Assembly: GCF_029227915.1 (NCBI RefSeq)
Contig: NC_079885.1
Span: 23,005,001 to 23,065,000 of the forward strand
Direction of reading: 5' to 3'
Source of the DNA: Hydractinia symbiolongicarpus
Lineage: Eukaryota > Cnidaria > Hydrozoa > Anthoathecata > Hydractiniidae
DNA: 60,000 nucleotides
The translations under genes and the position numbers were made by a program. Of this stretch, positions 44,827 to 57,600 are shown one piece after another. A model generated the notes under the pieces. It was given only the letters and a program-made list of their open reading frames with translations, was not told the origin of the DNA and did not search any database. Positions within the stretch are counted from its first letter, which is position 1; every line of letters begins with the position of its first letter.

Positions 44827-46786
44827 ACATTATGAAACAGAATAGTTGTTTGATATAATTTGTTTAGGTATACGGCTTAAATAATTCAATTTTATTTTTT
44901 GATATGTAGTTCTCGGAAGTGCAATGCAGGTAATAAAATAAGTTAGAGGGAAAGACGGCAAGAATGGAGCTTAATTTTAGCTACTGTATGCACATAGATT
45001 CTAAATTTGTACATTGTGTTTTATTTTGTTTGTGCTATTTTTAAAAGGTGCTGTGACACAGTGTGGAAAGAGGGGGTTTGGGGGGTGATAAGCTTTCTAA
45101 TATCTTTTAAGTTGAGTTGTCTTAACACCTAATATTGCAAGGCATTGGTGTACATCAAGTGCAACCAGAGAAAAAACTGTTACAGCGCTTTTATATTTTT
45201 GGTTTGCCTACACAAGTAGGCTTTTGGTATATTTTAAGATTTCTGTTTTAAAAAAAGAAGCAGGAACAGAGGCTATATATACAGAACAAAAGTTATGATT
45301 AGGCTTGTCTCTGTGTACCTTTGCTTCTGCTTCGATGTATACTACATTTAGTGTTTTGTTTTACATTGTGTTTTATTCTATTTGTATATAATTTAGTTTT
45401 AACTTGAAGTTAGAGACACACGAAAGACGCTTGCAAATTAAAACAAGTTCAAAGACGTTAGGAACTTAAGCACCTTTAAAGGAACTTACGAAATAAAACA
45501 GAGTTCTGAACTGAAGCAAGTTGAAATACATTTTACGAATTAACAAGTGGATGACTACAAAATAAATCATGTGCATCGTCAATTTTGTGGTGATGTTGAT
45601 TCTTGGTGAAATTTAAAAGGTAAATGTAAAATATGTGATTTATAGAGATTTAAATTCATTGGATTCATTTTAGAGGAATTTAGAGGAATTTAATAACTTG
45701 TATCGAACTGTTGCCATGATAAACTTTGCCATATATATATGGCGTAGAATAGGGAAATAAGAGGACAATTATGTCTGGGCAAAAAATATCTGATATATAA
45801 TAGCATTTCTAGTATTCATTTTTTCTTTAGTTTTCTTCGTTGAAAAACACAGATGGATCGATATAAGTATTACAATATACCATTATCACTCATAATAAAT
45901 TACAATCTAAAGACTGGAGACGTACCAAATTATTTTGTCCATCGATATCCATACTATATCGATACATTGTTACTCATTGACGAATTCAACCGCTAAAACA
46001 TTTTTAAACTACCTGTTTTAAAAGTTTAAAACACGTATTGAAAGCATATGAAGTCACAAAAGTCATATCCAATATTAAACCTATTAACACGCAACTAGTG
46101 GACGTAGAATTGCAGCGAGTCATAAACTGATATAAGAAGAATGTACGAGCCATGCCATGCCACTACTTACTTTCTTACAATGCACCACTCTAAACGTTTA
46201 CGTCGGTTATAGTATCAGAATAATACTAAATCCTGGACAAATACATCGAACTTAATTAAAATAGCGTGCTGTGCTCAAGCCAAGAGAAAGAGACTGTACC
46301 TCTCATCATTTAAAAGAACTATGGATTTTGGGCAAATTACATTGTAAACTGTTGCAAGTATTTTCACTTCAACTTTTCTATGTAATATTATCTTTCCACG
46401 TTTACTGTCACCAGTTCTAATTTGTGTTATTTTTGTAATTTGGAAATTACATAATTTTATTGTATGGTACTTTTGCTGTATGGGTAAAAATAAGTGTTTT
46501 CTAAAGTGAGCAGTTGTATGAATATGTGATTATGTATGGGATAATGTGCATAGATGATACGTACTAACACCAAGGTATTCAAACATCAATTTTTCAAGAA
46601 AATTATTTCTTGAAGATTTAAATTCTCATCAACCCATTTTCTCCCTAGAAAAATCCTTTGTCTTCATAGCACCTGTAAATGTTTCTAATAATATCTTACA
46701 TTCTTATATTACTTTTTTAATGACTAGTACTGTAAATAGTTTTAAAAAAGATAACAAAATGTGAAGTTCCAAAACAACATTTTTCT
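44827..46786. other. No gene recognised
   Basis: About 2 kb of AT-rich sequence after the helicase relic with no convincing exon. Confidence 0.6.
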
Positions 46787-46833
46787 TCGACCATTGTCTC
46801 ATTATGACGTCGTCATAATGAGACAATGGTCGA
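46787..46833. repeat. 47-bp near-perfect palindrome
   Basis: Two perfect 23-bp arms (TCGACCATTGTCTCATTATG... and complement) around a single T. The centre carries GACGTCGTC. Confidence 0.97.
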
Positions 46834-46842
46834 TGATGAATT

Positions 46843-46894
46843 GATGACATGTCAACCCAAGTGATGATGACAATGATGACATGTCAACCCAAGT
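46843..46894. repeat. 20-bp direct repeat beside the palindrome
   Basis: GATGACATGTCAACCCAAGT occurs at 46843-46862 and again at 46875-46894, spaced 12 bp apart. Confidence 0.95.
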
Positions 46895-46984
46895 ATATCC
46901 TCTCTAATTAAGTCACACCATATTGATGCTACTTTGCGGCAAGTGTCGTCACTTAAACCAAACAGAACAACAGTTATAACTCGC

Positions 46985-47050
46985 GGGCGCTTTATGCCTC
47001 CCCCCCCCCGTACTTACAATGGTAAAAAAGCTCATACCTAATAGGGTTAA
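46985..47050 (+). mobile_element. Right-end fragment of the piggyBac-like MITE
   Basis: C-rich run followed by a degenerate TACTTACAATGG segment and CTAATAGGGTTAA, matching the right terminus with its TTAA. Confidence 0.5.
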
Positions 47051-48221
47051 ACCGACCGCGATTTTTTTTTTGTATAGGCACACAGTTTTAAAGTCAAGTT
47101 TTGATGATACACTTTTCTCCTAACTGCAAAAATTGTTTGTATAACCCCTTGAATTGTTTCTCATTTTATTTAATATGCAAATCCTTAATATGACGTCCAG
47201 AACACAATGGAATTAAAAAAATGGATGAGCTTCTGTTCTCCTTCATCAATTTGATTTCATCAATCGGAAAAGTTGTTTATGAATACTGATATTGATCTGA
47301 ATATTGATTGTTTGAGAAAGTGCATTTTTATTGCTGTTGGTTAGCGCGTTTTTCTTGACGCATGAGAAAGTGAAAAACGGGTTTCATTTTTTAGATTTGG
47401 TTTTGTTAATGCGTTTATAAATTTACCTCTAGGATTTTGTCAGTATCGCGACAGCAGTGAGCAAATATCTGGCATATATTTGCGATCGCCCGACAAACAA
47501 TTTGAATCGTAACTATTTTGACTGGTGTTTATAAAATATAAGTTCAAACGAATCAAACTCGCTCAATGTCTTCTCTAGGATTCACACTTCTTTCTGCGGT
47601 TTGCCGAGTGTTGCACTTGTTACTAGATCTATTGTTCTTGTTTTTACGCAGGCCGTTGAAAAAAGACATATTAATGGCAAAGTAATTGATGTTATTGAGG
47701 TGGAAGAGGACATTATTACGGTGCATTTTTTTTCTTCGAAATATACCACCCATTTTTGACAATATGTCAAAAAAACATTTTTATGTTCTCACACATTTGT
47801 ACAGAATATCTATTACATCCTACATTGTCTAAATTAACTTTTGTAAAGTCATCGTTAAACCGAAAGTAGTGTTTTAAAAAAAACCTCAACGATGAAGAGC
47901 TTAAAGCAATAAAGCGCCATACCAACAAACAATGTCTGTTTTTTTCTACAAGTTAAACCAGTTTTATTAATTGCATACTTACTGACAAGAACTTAGTCAA
48001 AAAGTTTGGTATAATTTTTTATTTTTTAAACAGAAAGAACAAAGATCTTTCTTCAAGCGACTTTTAAAAAAACATAATTCGTGTTATTATCCCACAACTG
48101 AACTAATTTTATTTTTTACCTAGTTTTCAAATAATTCTTTTCTCTTTTTTAAAACGTGGCAGTATCGTACAGTTCGAAGAAAAGTGAAACTTTTTTACGG
48201 TATATCTTGTAATCTCAACGA
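47051..48221. other. No gene recognised
   Basis: AT-rich. Two - strand frames at 47553-47770 show no features. Would include the promoter of the gene beginning at about 48222. Confidence 0.55.
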
Positions 48222-50451
48222 TGAAGACTTGCGTATTATTTTGGATAGCGCTGTTTCTCTGTTTGCGTAAGTAGATATTTACGACCACTTCACATTAAGG
48301 CGTTCTTAACCGCAGTTTCGAATATCTAGGAATACGCACAGAAAGATTGTTTACACGTGTCCGCTTGCAGACAGACACTTTTTCTTACCAATCACTAAGA
48401 TTTTAGGAAACGCTGCCATCTTTAACGTAATTGAAATTAAACATATTGAGCACCGGCGTTTACACTCCGAGAGCTGTATGGCCGTTAGCGTTTGAATGTA
48501 TTATTACGCAATTTTTATATAATTATAACTCTTGTACTTAAGACTCAAAAATGATAAGAAATGTCTCCCTTGTAAAGTCAAATAAAGAAATTTCCTTGTT
48601 AAGTCAAGTGATGAATATAGCAAGCAGAGTGAACTTTATTATAGTAATGGCGACAGGGGAAAAATTCCAACATCCTATCATTTCTTTTATATTCTTAAAA
48701 ATTTTCTTTCCGAAGGTTAAATACGCTTTTAGAGTTATTTGGAAACTGTCCAAAACAATTTTTGGCATAATATTGCGGAAAGATGGTTTAGTTTGTTCAG
48801 ATATAAGTCCATTTCGGACAAAAAATATCGGCAAAAATTTTTCGTCCAAAAAATTATTTGTCATCAAGAGAAAACTTTGCCACTTTCTTCCCTTTTTTAT
48901 AATGCTTGTAGATTTAGGTTTTATTTCTATGAATGTTCTATTGGCTATATATATAAATACTGTGAAAAATTTTATAGTAAAAGGCTTTTTTTAAAAAATT
49001 ATTAACTGTAGATGTAAATCGCCCTCTCCTCACTGTCTCTGATAAGAATACCCAAAATGGCCTTAACTTTGCTACCTCCTTGATATACACCAACGAAGTA
49101 GAGTAAGCTCAGCTCTAACTGGCTAGGCAAAACAACTTTGCATGAATTGTTATGTAATATAAAATACGAAGATAATTAAGTGGTAATATAACACAATTTT
49201 ATCCAATACAATCGATAAAAATACACAGAACGACTTTCCTTTAGCTACTCTTGTTCAAACGAAATCTTGTGAGACATATTGGCCAACCCACGCATAACTT
49301 AAAATAACAGACACACCTAACAAAAGCATATTATAGCTCTCCATGGCTGAAAAAAAATTAAGAACTTTTTGGAACATTTTCTACATAATTCTCTGTGTTA
49401 AAATGTTGGCAAAATGCTAATTAATATTTTGCATTTTCTTTATTAGTGCCTGAAGATGTAGCCGGTTCACTCCCAGCATGTTTTGTCAAAAGTACTGTGC
49501 AGGCATAATTTCCAAAAATGCACGAGACTAGATAACCTTCCGGCCTAAATATTTTCTTATCATTCTCACCGTGTTTTTTGAAGTGGTCACTTGTCCAATT
49601 CTTAACTTCTTTATCTAGGTATTACAGCAATTCAAGCATTCTGTCGGACCATTCCTGTTCCCCAAGTGCGACCTCCGTGTTGGGCTGTTCAAATTACAGG
49701 ACCAGTGGCATGTAATGGTTTCTGCTACATTTACCTTTAGTAAAAAATTGTTACGTTTTTTTGTTGTTTATTGAATTGCGTTTTATAGAAAAAGATTTAA
49801 GATGTAAAGTAATTTGTATATTGTGTTAGGCCTTAACGCGTCATGTTACGCTCCATAACTAAGAGTCTGTTTGGACTGAATCGAGATAAGGTAATTTTGA
49901 AATATGTTACACAATCAAAAGTGTTTAGAATTTAAATACGTGTTTTATTTTCTGAGGAAAAAATGTATCTTAAATATCTGTTGCACGATTTTCAATAATA
50001 AATGCGCCTTTCTACACCACCATATCGTGATTTTTGCAGTTCCCGATCATGTATTACTTATATTCACATTCACGTATTCTTTTACATGAGGACTCACGTA
50101 AAAAATACGTAAAAGATCAACCTAATGAAGAATAGGTCTGCTGAAGATTACGAAGATAACAGAAGTTTTAGATCTGCGCTTGTGAAAACAAGAAACTTTC
50201 TATCCATCTTTTCTTTGTATCAAGTCGTTCACTATTGAGCTGAATTCATGCAATTTTCAGGCGGCACATTTCCACATACATTTACAAGTGGAAATGTCAG
50301 AAGAACGTGTCTTAACCTTATTCAGTCCAAAGTTTTTCAAAGATATTATGACCGTGTGGCAGATTATACCCGACATGTCCATAACCTTTATGATTGGATA
50401 AATCTTGGCGCACTTGAAGTACGCTTTATGACAGGAAATAAACGGCAATAA
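48222..50451 (+). CDS. Candidate small secreted protein, three exons, possible frameshift
   Basis: Exon 1 (48222-48266) looks like a signal peptide: ATG starts MKTCVLF and a second frame continues WIALFLCL to a GTAAGT donor. The two frames differ by one base in the T run at 48240-48242, so as given the ATG frame stops after eight codons. Exon 2 (49619-49717) and exon 3 (50261-50451) join in phase and with the WIALFLCL frame, giving a mature part with four Cys (AFCRT, PPCWA, VACNG, RTCLN) and ending NKRQ. I recognise no family. Most of exon 3 coincides with a MITE copy. It could be a real gene with an assembly indel, a recent pseudogene, or a chance frame. Confidence 0.45.
48267..49618 (+). 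other. Intron 1 of the secreted-protein candidate
   Basis: 1.35 kb. A 147-codon open frame at 48551-48994 is rich in Phe, Ile and Lys and AT-driven; I find no motif or splice context and do not call it. Confidence 0.5.
49619..49717 (+). CDS. Secreted-protein candidate exon 2
   Basis: Reads ITAIQAFCRTIPVPQ, PPCWAVQ and GPVACN between acceptor TTTATCTAG and donor GTTTCT. A second frame is also open, so openness alone is weak evidence; phase agreement with exon 3 is the main support. Confidence 0.45.
50261..50451 (+). CDS. Secreted-protein candidate exon 3 (MITE-derived end)
   Basis: Acceptor GCAATTTTCAG, then GGTFPHTFTSGNVRRTCLN and about 46 more codons to TAA. From 50312 onward the DNA aligns with the reversed MITE. 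AATAAA at 50447-50452 overlaps the stop codon. Confidence 0.45.
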
Positions 50452-51007
50452 ATTTTTGCTTATGTCACCACTTTTCCTATGACGTTAAAATTTTTTCAAA
50501 CAATCAATATCTGCCTAAAGTTCAATTATTTTAGTTCGAGAGACGAATTCTGTCTAAAGTTCCCGACAGCCAAACAAAAGTTATTTAATATTCCGGTTTT
50601 TACATAGTTCGCATAAAAACAATCGCTAAAAATTGCCTGAAAATCCGATTTTTCCCGATTCTCAGGTAAAATTCATACAAATCGTTAGATCCGATTAATC
50701 ACGTGTCCAAATTTAACATAGTGATTTCCCTTGAATAAATAAAGTTGTGTTGTATGTTTCAAGTTCTAAGGATGATCCTAACAAAAGTTATTATAATTTC
50801 CCGATTATAAAAATTTCATAGAGATTTTTAGGGGTAGTTTCGAGTAATAGACATTATCTCAGGCTCTGGGACTGACCGATTTAGCATGCAGGTGCCTAAT
50901 AGATAAATAAAACACCTCAGTAAGTATCATAACCCTGCGCATAGCAGACAAGAGTTATTGGAAAAATATCAGGGGTTGAAATCGGTCGAAAAATGCATTT
51001 TTGTTAA
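50312..51007 (-). mobile_element. piggyBac-like MITE, copy 3 (reversed)
   Basis: Aligns with the reverse complement of 31902-32655. It opens TTAACCTTATTCAGTCC against TTAACCCTATTCGGTCC and continues through CTTGGCGCACTT, TTTTTGCTTATGTCACCACTTTTCCTATGACG, AAAGTTATTTAATATTCCGG, CCCGATT and the TTTTTAGGGGTAGTTTCGAG segment to AGTAAGTATCATAACC. The far end is degenerate; a TTAA at 51004-51007 is the likely boundary. Confidence 0.75.
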
Positions 51008-51041
51008 TTCGTTAAAATAAAACTTCGTTAAATTAAAGAAA

Positions 51042-51175
51042 CTAGTCGTTAGCCCGTGGAAAATCCACGGGTTCGCCCGTCCTTTTTATACCGCATTGCG
51101 TGCTTTTCGCTATTACGCAGCTAAGCTACCATTTTGCGTGACAGACAGACGGGTATACGTGTATTATAATATAGA
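51042..51175 (-). mobile_element. Helitron-like element H7 (134 bp, complete)
   Basis: On the - strand: A, TCTATATTATAATACACG at the 5' end, a CTGTCTGTCACGC block, the GCTAAC hairpin region with arms CCCGTGGA/TCCACGGG, then CTAACGACTAG and T. Both ends and the A/T insertion context are intact. It is the shortest complete copy seen, 35 bp beyond MITE copy 3. Confidence 0.8.
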
Positions 51176-54100
51176 TTAATTAACTTCGCGAAACTTTTAG
51201 AAAAACTAGTTATTCTCCGCAAACCTTTTCTTGTAGCTGAAACCTCATAATAGTTAATAGGCGAAAAATTTCGATTTGACTGAGAGGCAAAAATTGATCT
51301 TTGCAAAATGTATTTTTTGGACCTTGCGAAAAGTTTCATTAATTAATCAACGTAAGGTAATGTAGGATAGCCTTTAAAATTTATCAATACATTTATCGCA
51401 CCTAGATAAGTCTACAAAATGATGGCGGAAGTGTCACTCAATTTAACTGATTCCGGTCAATTCAGATATAATATTTCAACACTGGGTATGAAGAATGACG
51501 TACATCGTTAGGAATACATATATATAGGAAAGTCACGTGACTTTAAGAGTTTGTTGTAAAATCCTGAATATAATATTCAACAGGCTACTTTGCCGATCAT
51601 AAAAAATAGCAATATCAAACAAGGAGTTTTTGTTCGTTTAAAGTGTCGTAAATCTTACATCGTTGCGAAAAAGTTTTAAATTTATTATTTTTAAATTTCA
51701 ACTGGGACTTTGAAACTAGTTACCTGTTGGTGATTAAACTTTCTTAATCGTTTAAGTTGATGAAGTGAAATTTCTTATGGAGATTGCAAGTCACTTTTCA
51801 GCTTTGTTTTTAAGGAGCTTTGACCAGAACAAAATTACACGTGATGAGTAAAGTACAAACTATGATGTGGCTGTCAAATGGAAAACAGAGAAGAATCACG
51901 AGGGAGTAGAGAAAGTCGGCCTTCTCCTTACTTATCTTATCCAGGAATACACAGTCACGTGAAATTATCGTCATCGTCAATATAACAAGAATTTCGGTGA
52001 TATCATCCAAAAATTTACCAAGAAACACCATCCAGTGTGATCCCACATTCGGACGAAGGTAGCGGTAAATTGAAAACCAGTTGCTAGTTGCCAGTAAGCC
52101 AATTTATAATATACTGAAAAGTTCGGGGTTGGAAAATGCAGATTATGGTTGTTTTCCTAACATCGAAAGGCATTTGTAGGGTTCGTTAGTGTAGGTTGAA
52201 ACGTCACATGTAATTTTCGGAGGCTTGCTGCAACCAAACCACAAAAATGCATGAGGAGATTTACGCGCAGCATCAAGCATACTATAGGCGCTAGGTAAAC
52301 GCCCTTCGCTGGTTCCTCTGGTGTACAATTTCTTAGAACTCAATTATTGATATGATAAAAAACGGACATGTGGAACTGATTTGAAGGATTTTTAAAGGAT
52401 TCTAGAGTCACCTGTAATTTTGACGGGCTAATAGTTTTAGTAACTTAATTTATCAATTTAAATTGCCATGGAAAAGGGCCATTCTAAGGTAGTTATTTTG
52501 CTTTGACATGTATCTCGTGTAGAATGTGAATATTTGATGCAAGAAATCAATGAAGAGTGGTAAGAAACAAAAGTATGGTAAAAAACATTTATTTATTCAC
52601 AAAAATATCTAAATTGCTATATTCTTTTCTTAAATTTGATTTAAAGTTCTCGTGTATTTCTGGTAATTTCTCTGATTGTTTTAAATACGGCAGGTGTATG
52701 CCGTTCTTTTCAAGATTGGATGAATCTGTTTGTCTAAACAAAAGAAAACTTTGTTTCAATTATTAAAATATCGGAAGTCATTTAATAAAATGCTCACTGT
52801 AAGCGTTAAGACTTTTATAACAACTTTAGACGATATTTAGGTGTTAAACTCAAATCGCATTAGCATTACACAAAGAACATTGGTTTGGCAAATATCTATC
52901 CTAAAAACAGCAAATTTCAGCACAATAGCTAAGTGTTGTTCCATTTTAATAGTTTCCATATTGACGACGTTGGTCGTTAAAATATATTTCAAATCTAACA
53001 CAACTTAGAGGTAATGAGAATATTTGGAGGGGAAACTCAAAATTTTACCAACAGCATTGTTACTTACAAAAATCTCTCCTACAAGTATCCTATTAAAAGC
53101 TTAAAAACATTGACGATCATCATTGACGTCAGAAATACGTTTGATGTTTTCCGTTCCACGAGGTAGCTATCACTTAAAATAGCAAACACGTTGGATTGGG
53201 TTTTGATGGCAGCAATTTCTCTCTTGTAAATACAAATTAGACGAAATGAAGTATCTTTTTCTAAATACTAATACTAATATTATATGAATGTTTTCAGATC
53301 AGCTTGGTAATTCCAGAAATAATTACAAAAGCTCATATATATATCCCTTACTGGAAAAAAAAGTTGGGAAAAAGTGACCAATTCTTCACTCAGTGACCAA
53401 TATTTTCTACTGACCAAAATTTTAACACAATTTTCTTGGCGATCATTTTTACTGACTTTTTTACTTTTTGTTGCCAAGTCTTTTTTATTTACGTTTACAC
53501 ATTTTTACCGATAATGTATCGTAGCTACTATATGACGTAATAGTACGAAAATATTCTTTTGCATTGAATTTTAGGGGTCAGTATTCATTTTGATATTATA
53601 ATAATTTACCACCCTACTCATATTCTGGTCTGATGTCTATCAAAGATATTTACTATCTACTTAGGCAGAAAAATGAAGCCCTACCTTAAATTGCCGGGAC
53701 ACTGTTGATTCTGATATTTCATTAGATACTAAAATTAAAAAAAGATAGGAAGCTTACCCAAATAATACTAAAAGGGATTCCTGCATCGAAAATGATATTT
53801 TTTATGTTGTGAAGGATAAAAAGTTGTTTATCAAGTCCTTTGGAATTTTTTAAAAATCTTTTTTCGTTCTCAAGTTATTCAAGATTTAAATATTTATAAT
53901 CTAAGAACTTATGATGTCATAAGCACTGTTCTAGAAAATGCTGACTTTACATATCTACCTTGTCAAGATATCATTAAGAGCATAAGCCCACACTAATAAA
54001 AAATTTTGATCTTTTGCAGGTTTGCAAGATATTTAAATTATTAATTTATGCTTACTACGTTATTACATCATTAATGGTGATGTCATTAGGTCAAATGGAA

Positions 54101-54659
54101 ATCTTTGAAGCTAAATGCCTCAAGAGCGAAATAAGAATTTCAAATATTCCAAAAAACTTGATCAACAACTTTTTATCCTCGTTAACATACAAAAATATCA
54201 TTTTCAGTGCAGGATTCCCTTTAAACACTTGTTATCTTGAACTATGTTTTCCCTAGTTACTTTAGATAACCCAAAAAAGGAGCAAATCTTAAAAAAAAAA
54301 TTCTGAGCAAAAAGTGTTTAAAATCTGAAACAACTTTTAGGACAAAAACAAATTAATATACTCATATTAATAGGCTTAGCTTAGCAAAATCATATCAGCC
54401 TGCGGCAAACCAAAATGTTGCGGCAAGTTTGGTTGGATTGGAGTTGAGAAATTTCTAGCCCTCGTCAAACCGAGCTGGCTTGTTCCTTATGCGATCACAT
54501 AATATTTCTGATGAGGAGAAAAATCTTATCAAAACGAGTCGTCCCGCTTAACCGGACTGACTCGCCTCGTGTGACCAATTAATTAGAATGTTAACACGCA
54601 TAAATGTAGGCACCTCCTTTCTGCTTGATTTATAGGCACATTTTAGATATCAAAGATAT
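51176..54659. other. Mostly unassigned; two - strand open frames
   Basis: At 51810-52046 a - strand frame reads as two hydrophobic helices (ILVILTMTIIS; LYSLVILLC...IIVCTLLITC), and at 52143-52343 a frame reads PPKITCDVSTYTNEPYKC. They could be exons of a membrane protein, but I could not join them in phase and recognise no family. The rest is AT-rich with TTTCGCGAA-like motifs near 51180. Confidence 0.3.
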
Positions 54660-57600
54660 TTAGATCAAAGACATTACAACACTATTGTACGATGTACCAA
54701 CCTGTGTGGGAGATACCTTCTCCGGCAGGTATCGAAATTCTATTAATTTTTTCTTCTTTTTTCTGCTTTTTGCCATGTTTTCTTGCAAATCAGACGTATC
54801 GCAATGAACGGACAATGATGTCAATTTCTCAGTTAAACACGCTATGGAACGTGACATTTTAAGTTTCGTTTGGGTTGAACTATCTGCGAATCTTTTTCTA
54901 CCTGTATTCTGCAAGATGTTTGGTTGTATCGCTATGCCATTAATTTTCTTTATTTCCATTGGCCGACGTAGTGGTTTTATATCTACTTGAATTGTTTTGC
55001 TATCTGTTTCAATAATTGTAGGTGTGATGTCAATGTTATGAATTTTTGATCTCTGGAAGTCTTGGGGAATATTATTTATGCACTTTTGACTTTGTAAAAG
55101 TTTTTGATTTTCTTCACGTAATTTAGTAATGGTTTCCATCAACTTTTTAACTTCGTTTTCCAATCTAATAAAAAGTGAATAGATTATCAACCTTTGCGTT
55201 TTGATTATTACTTAACAATAATTCACAATAACTTAACTCTTGAAGTGCGGAAACGTCATATTTTGGAACTGTCAAAAACGCAACTACAAAGCTGTTATTT
55301 ATTTCTTGTGTTAACCTAATATAAAATGGCTGACGGTTCTTGAAAAAATTTCGAAGGACTTTTTTTGAAAAAATTTGTTTGGCTGTCAGAAACTTTAAAT
55401 AGAATGTAAAAATTCGCTTGCAATATGTTCGAAAAACCCCCGACTGAATAGTGTTAAGAAATCATACTTTAAGAATTAAATAAGGCTCAAAATGATAATT
55501 TTCTAAGAATCACGAGGCTCAAAACAAAAAGTACAATTTTTATAACTAAAAATGTGTATTATTAGCAACATTCGGGGCTTGTACAAAAGCAGAAATTAAT
55601 GATATAAAATTTTACTCCTTCTTTTCTTTCGTTATTATTGCCAATTCGGTACAGTAGATAATCATGTGTTCTTTCTCGTTTCTTGCTTTTCGCTTCAAGT
55701 GTTTCACTCTCAGTATTGCGTCATAAACATCTTGATCATTTTCCGTATACTTTTTCTCATTCCTAAATTAACGTATTGCATTAGACTTTGTTCTTAAATA
55801 ATGACTAGATAAAGAAAAGAACCGTTATTTGAATTTAGATGACTTTGACAATTACTTATCCATATACCACAATGGGTGACTCGAATCAGAAATTGTGCGC
55901 CAACCATTAACCTGATATTAGTAAATCCTGTGACGTTGAAAAAGTATAATACAGTAAAACATCGTGTTTTCAGGACAAGGTATTGTACTGATTTTTCTTC
56001 TGCACGCTTTACAGAATCAACTCTATAAGTTCTTGTGACTAGCTAAGTGTTACGTATTTATTTTTTCGCGATTGTTACGTCGGTAAAACTTTTGATTAGT
56101 AAGCCGTTTTTAAAGTTACTATGCCATTACATAATCAATGGTAGAGCACTGAGCAATTTTTACTAAATAAAAATTCGTTATTTACAACAACTATAATTCC
56201 TCTCAAATAAAAGCAAAATGGTAGACACGTTGTGTGAGCCATCAAGGCGGGCTAGCTTGTTTAAAAGGAAAATGAAAACTTTGTCCGTATAACTTAAAAG
56301 ATCCTAAACATGTGTAAATAGGTAGCTGGCTACATAACAGAATATTTCGAAACGTTTAAGCTAGAACTTCCTTAAGTTTACGTTATCACAGATATAATAC
56401 ATATGCAAAGTTGTATTTGCGTTGATAATAAGATACATCTCTTTTTTCAATATCGTGGTAATTAAATAAAACTCTGTCATTGATTTTATTTTCACTATAC
56501 TGTCTTGTGTTTCTTTACAGCATGCCACCATTTTTAAATTTCTAACGCCTATTTCTAATTTCCAATGTCAATTGTTTTTTTTAAGGATCCCCATTGCTGA
56601 CATCAAGATGCTGAGACCACTATTGTATCATCACCTATAATCTTTTAATTAATGCTTTAAGTTATGTTTAAAATGACAAAAAAATGATTAACGTTAAGAA
56701 GCTATAAAGATAAGAGTCCGAATAATATGTTTTGTTGTTGTGCACTTTATTTGACGTAGTAAGTTCACGACAGCCTTCGTTATTGGTAATCGCATAACCT
56801 TTAGTCAACATTATCATATTCGGCAGTCTTGTTAATTCTTAGTAGTTCGAAAGAGTAAGTAAGCATTAGTATAAAACCCGAGCATTTTATTGTTAATACA
56901 TACGTATGACAATATAAAATATTTTTGTTTAATTTCTCATTTTAATACCTTTTTTTATTGAGGTTTACGTCCAAAATTTTGTGTGTTTGTGTGTGTGGTA
57001 GCTGTAGGGAGGGAGGAGGGGTTAGGGTTTTAAATGTCCCTGATGTCGTTTCTATTTTAAATAAAACGAGCAACTATTATTTATTATGCAAACATCACTT
57101 TCAATATCCTATTTTTCCTTGCTAACCTCTTAACACTAATTGAAGAGTGCTTTTTTTTCTAAAAATTCGGTCTTAGGGTAGTATATTATTCTCTCGCTAC
57201 AGAATGTTTTTCACACGTATCTATTAAAAAAATCTATTTCATGCTTTTGTTATAAGTTAGTCAATTGTACATCTCTTTCGTTTTTCATGTCTAAATCAAG
57301 TTTGATACAAACTCTTCTTATATTCATGCAAAATGCATCATTCAATCTATCATTTCTCAGCTTAATTGCATCATATGTTATTATTAACTCTGTAATACGA
57401 TAACATCAACAACATTCTTCACTATTGGCAGCAATCACGTATTAATTGATTGTGGTGTTGATTGGTAAATCGTGGTTACATGTAAAATCCCAACTTATTG
57501 AGAATATTGTGACAAAACAGCCCACTCACGTTCTAACTTTCATTTTTCTTTGACAAATTCTACGTCTCGTAATTTATATCCCATCTCACTGCAGTGTCTA

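Noticed and set aside
48551-48994. 147-codon frame as a membrane protein gene
   Set aside because: Composition follows AT-rich DNA, both strands are open, and no splice sites or motifs support it.
57010-57030. Telomere-like GGGTTAGGG
   Set aside because: A single short match in a G-rich stretch, not an array.
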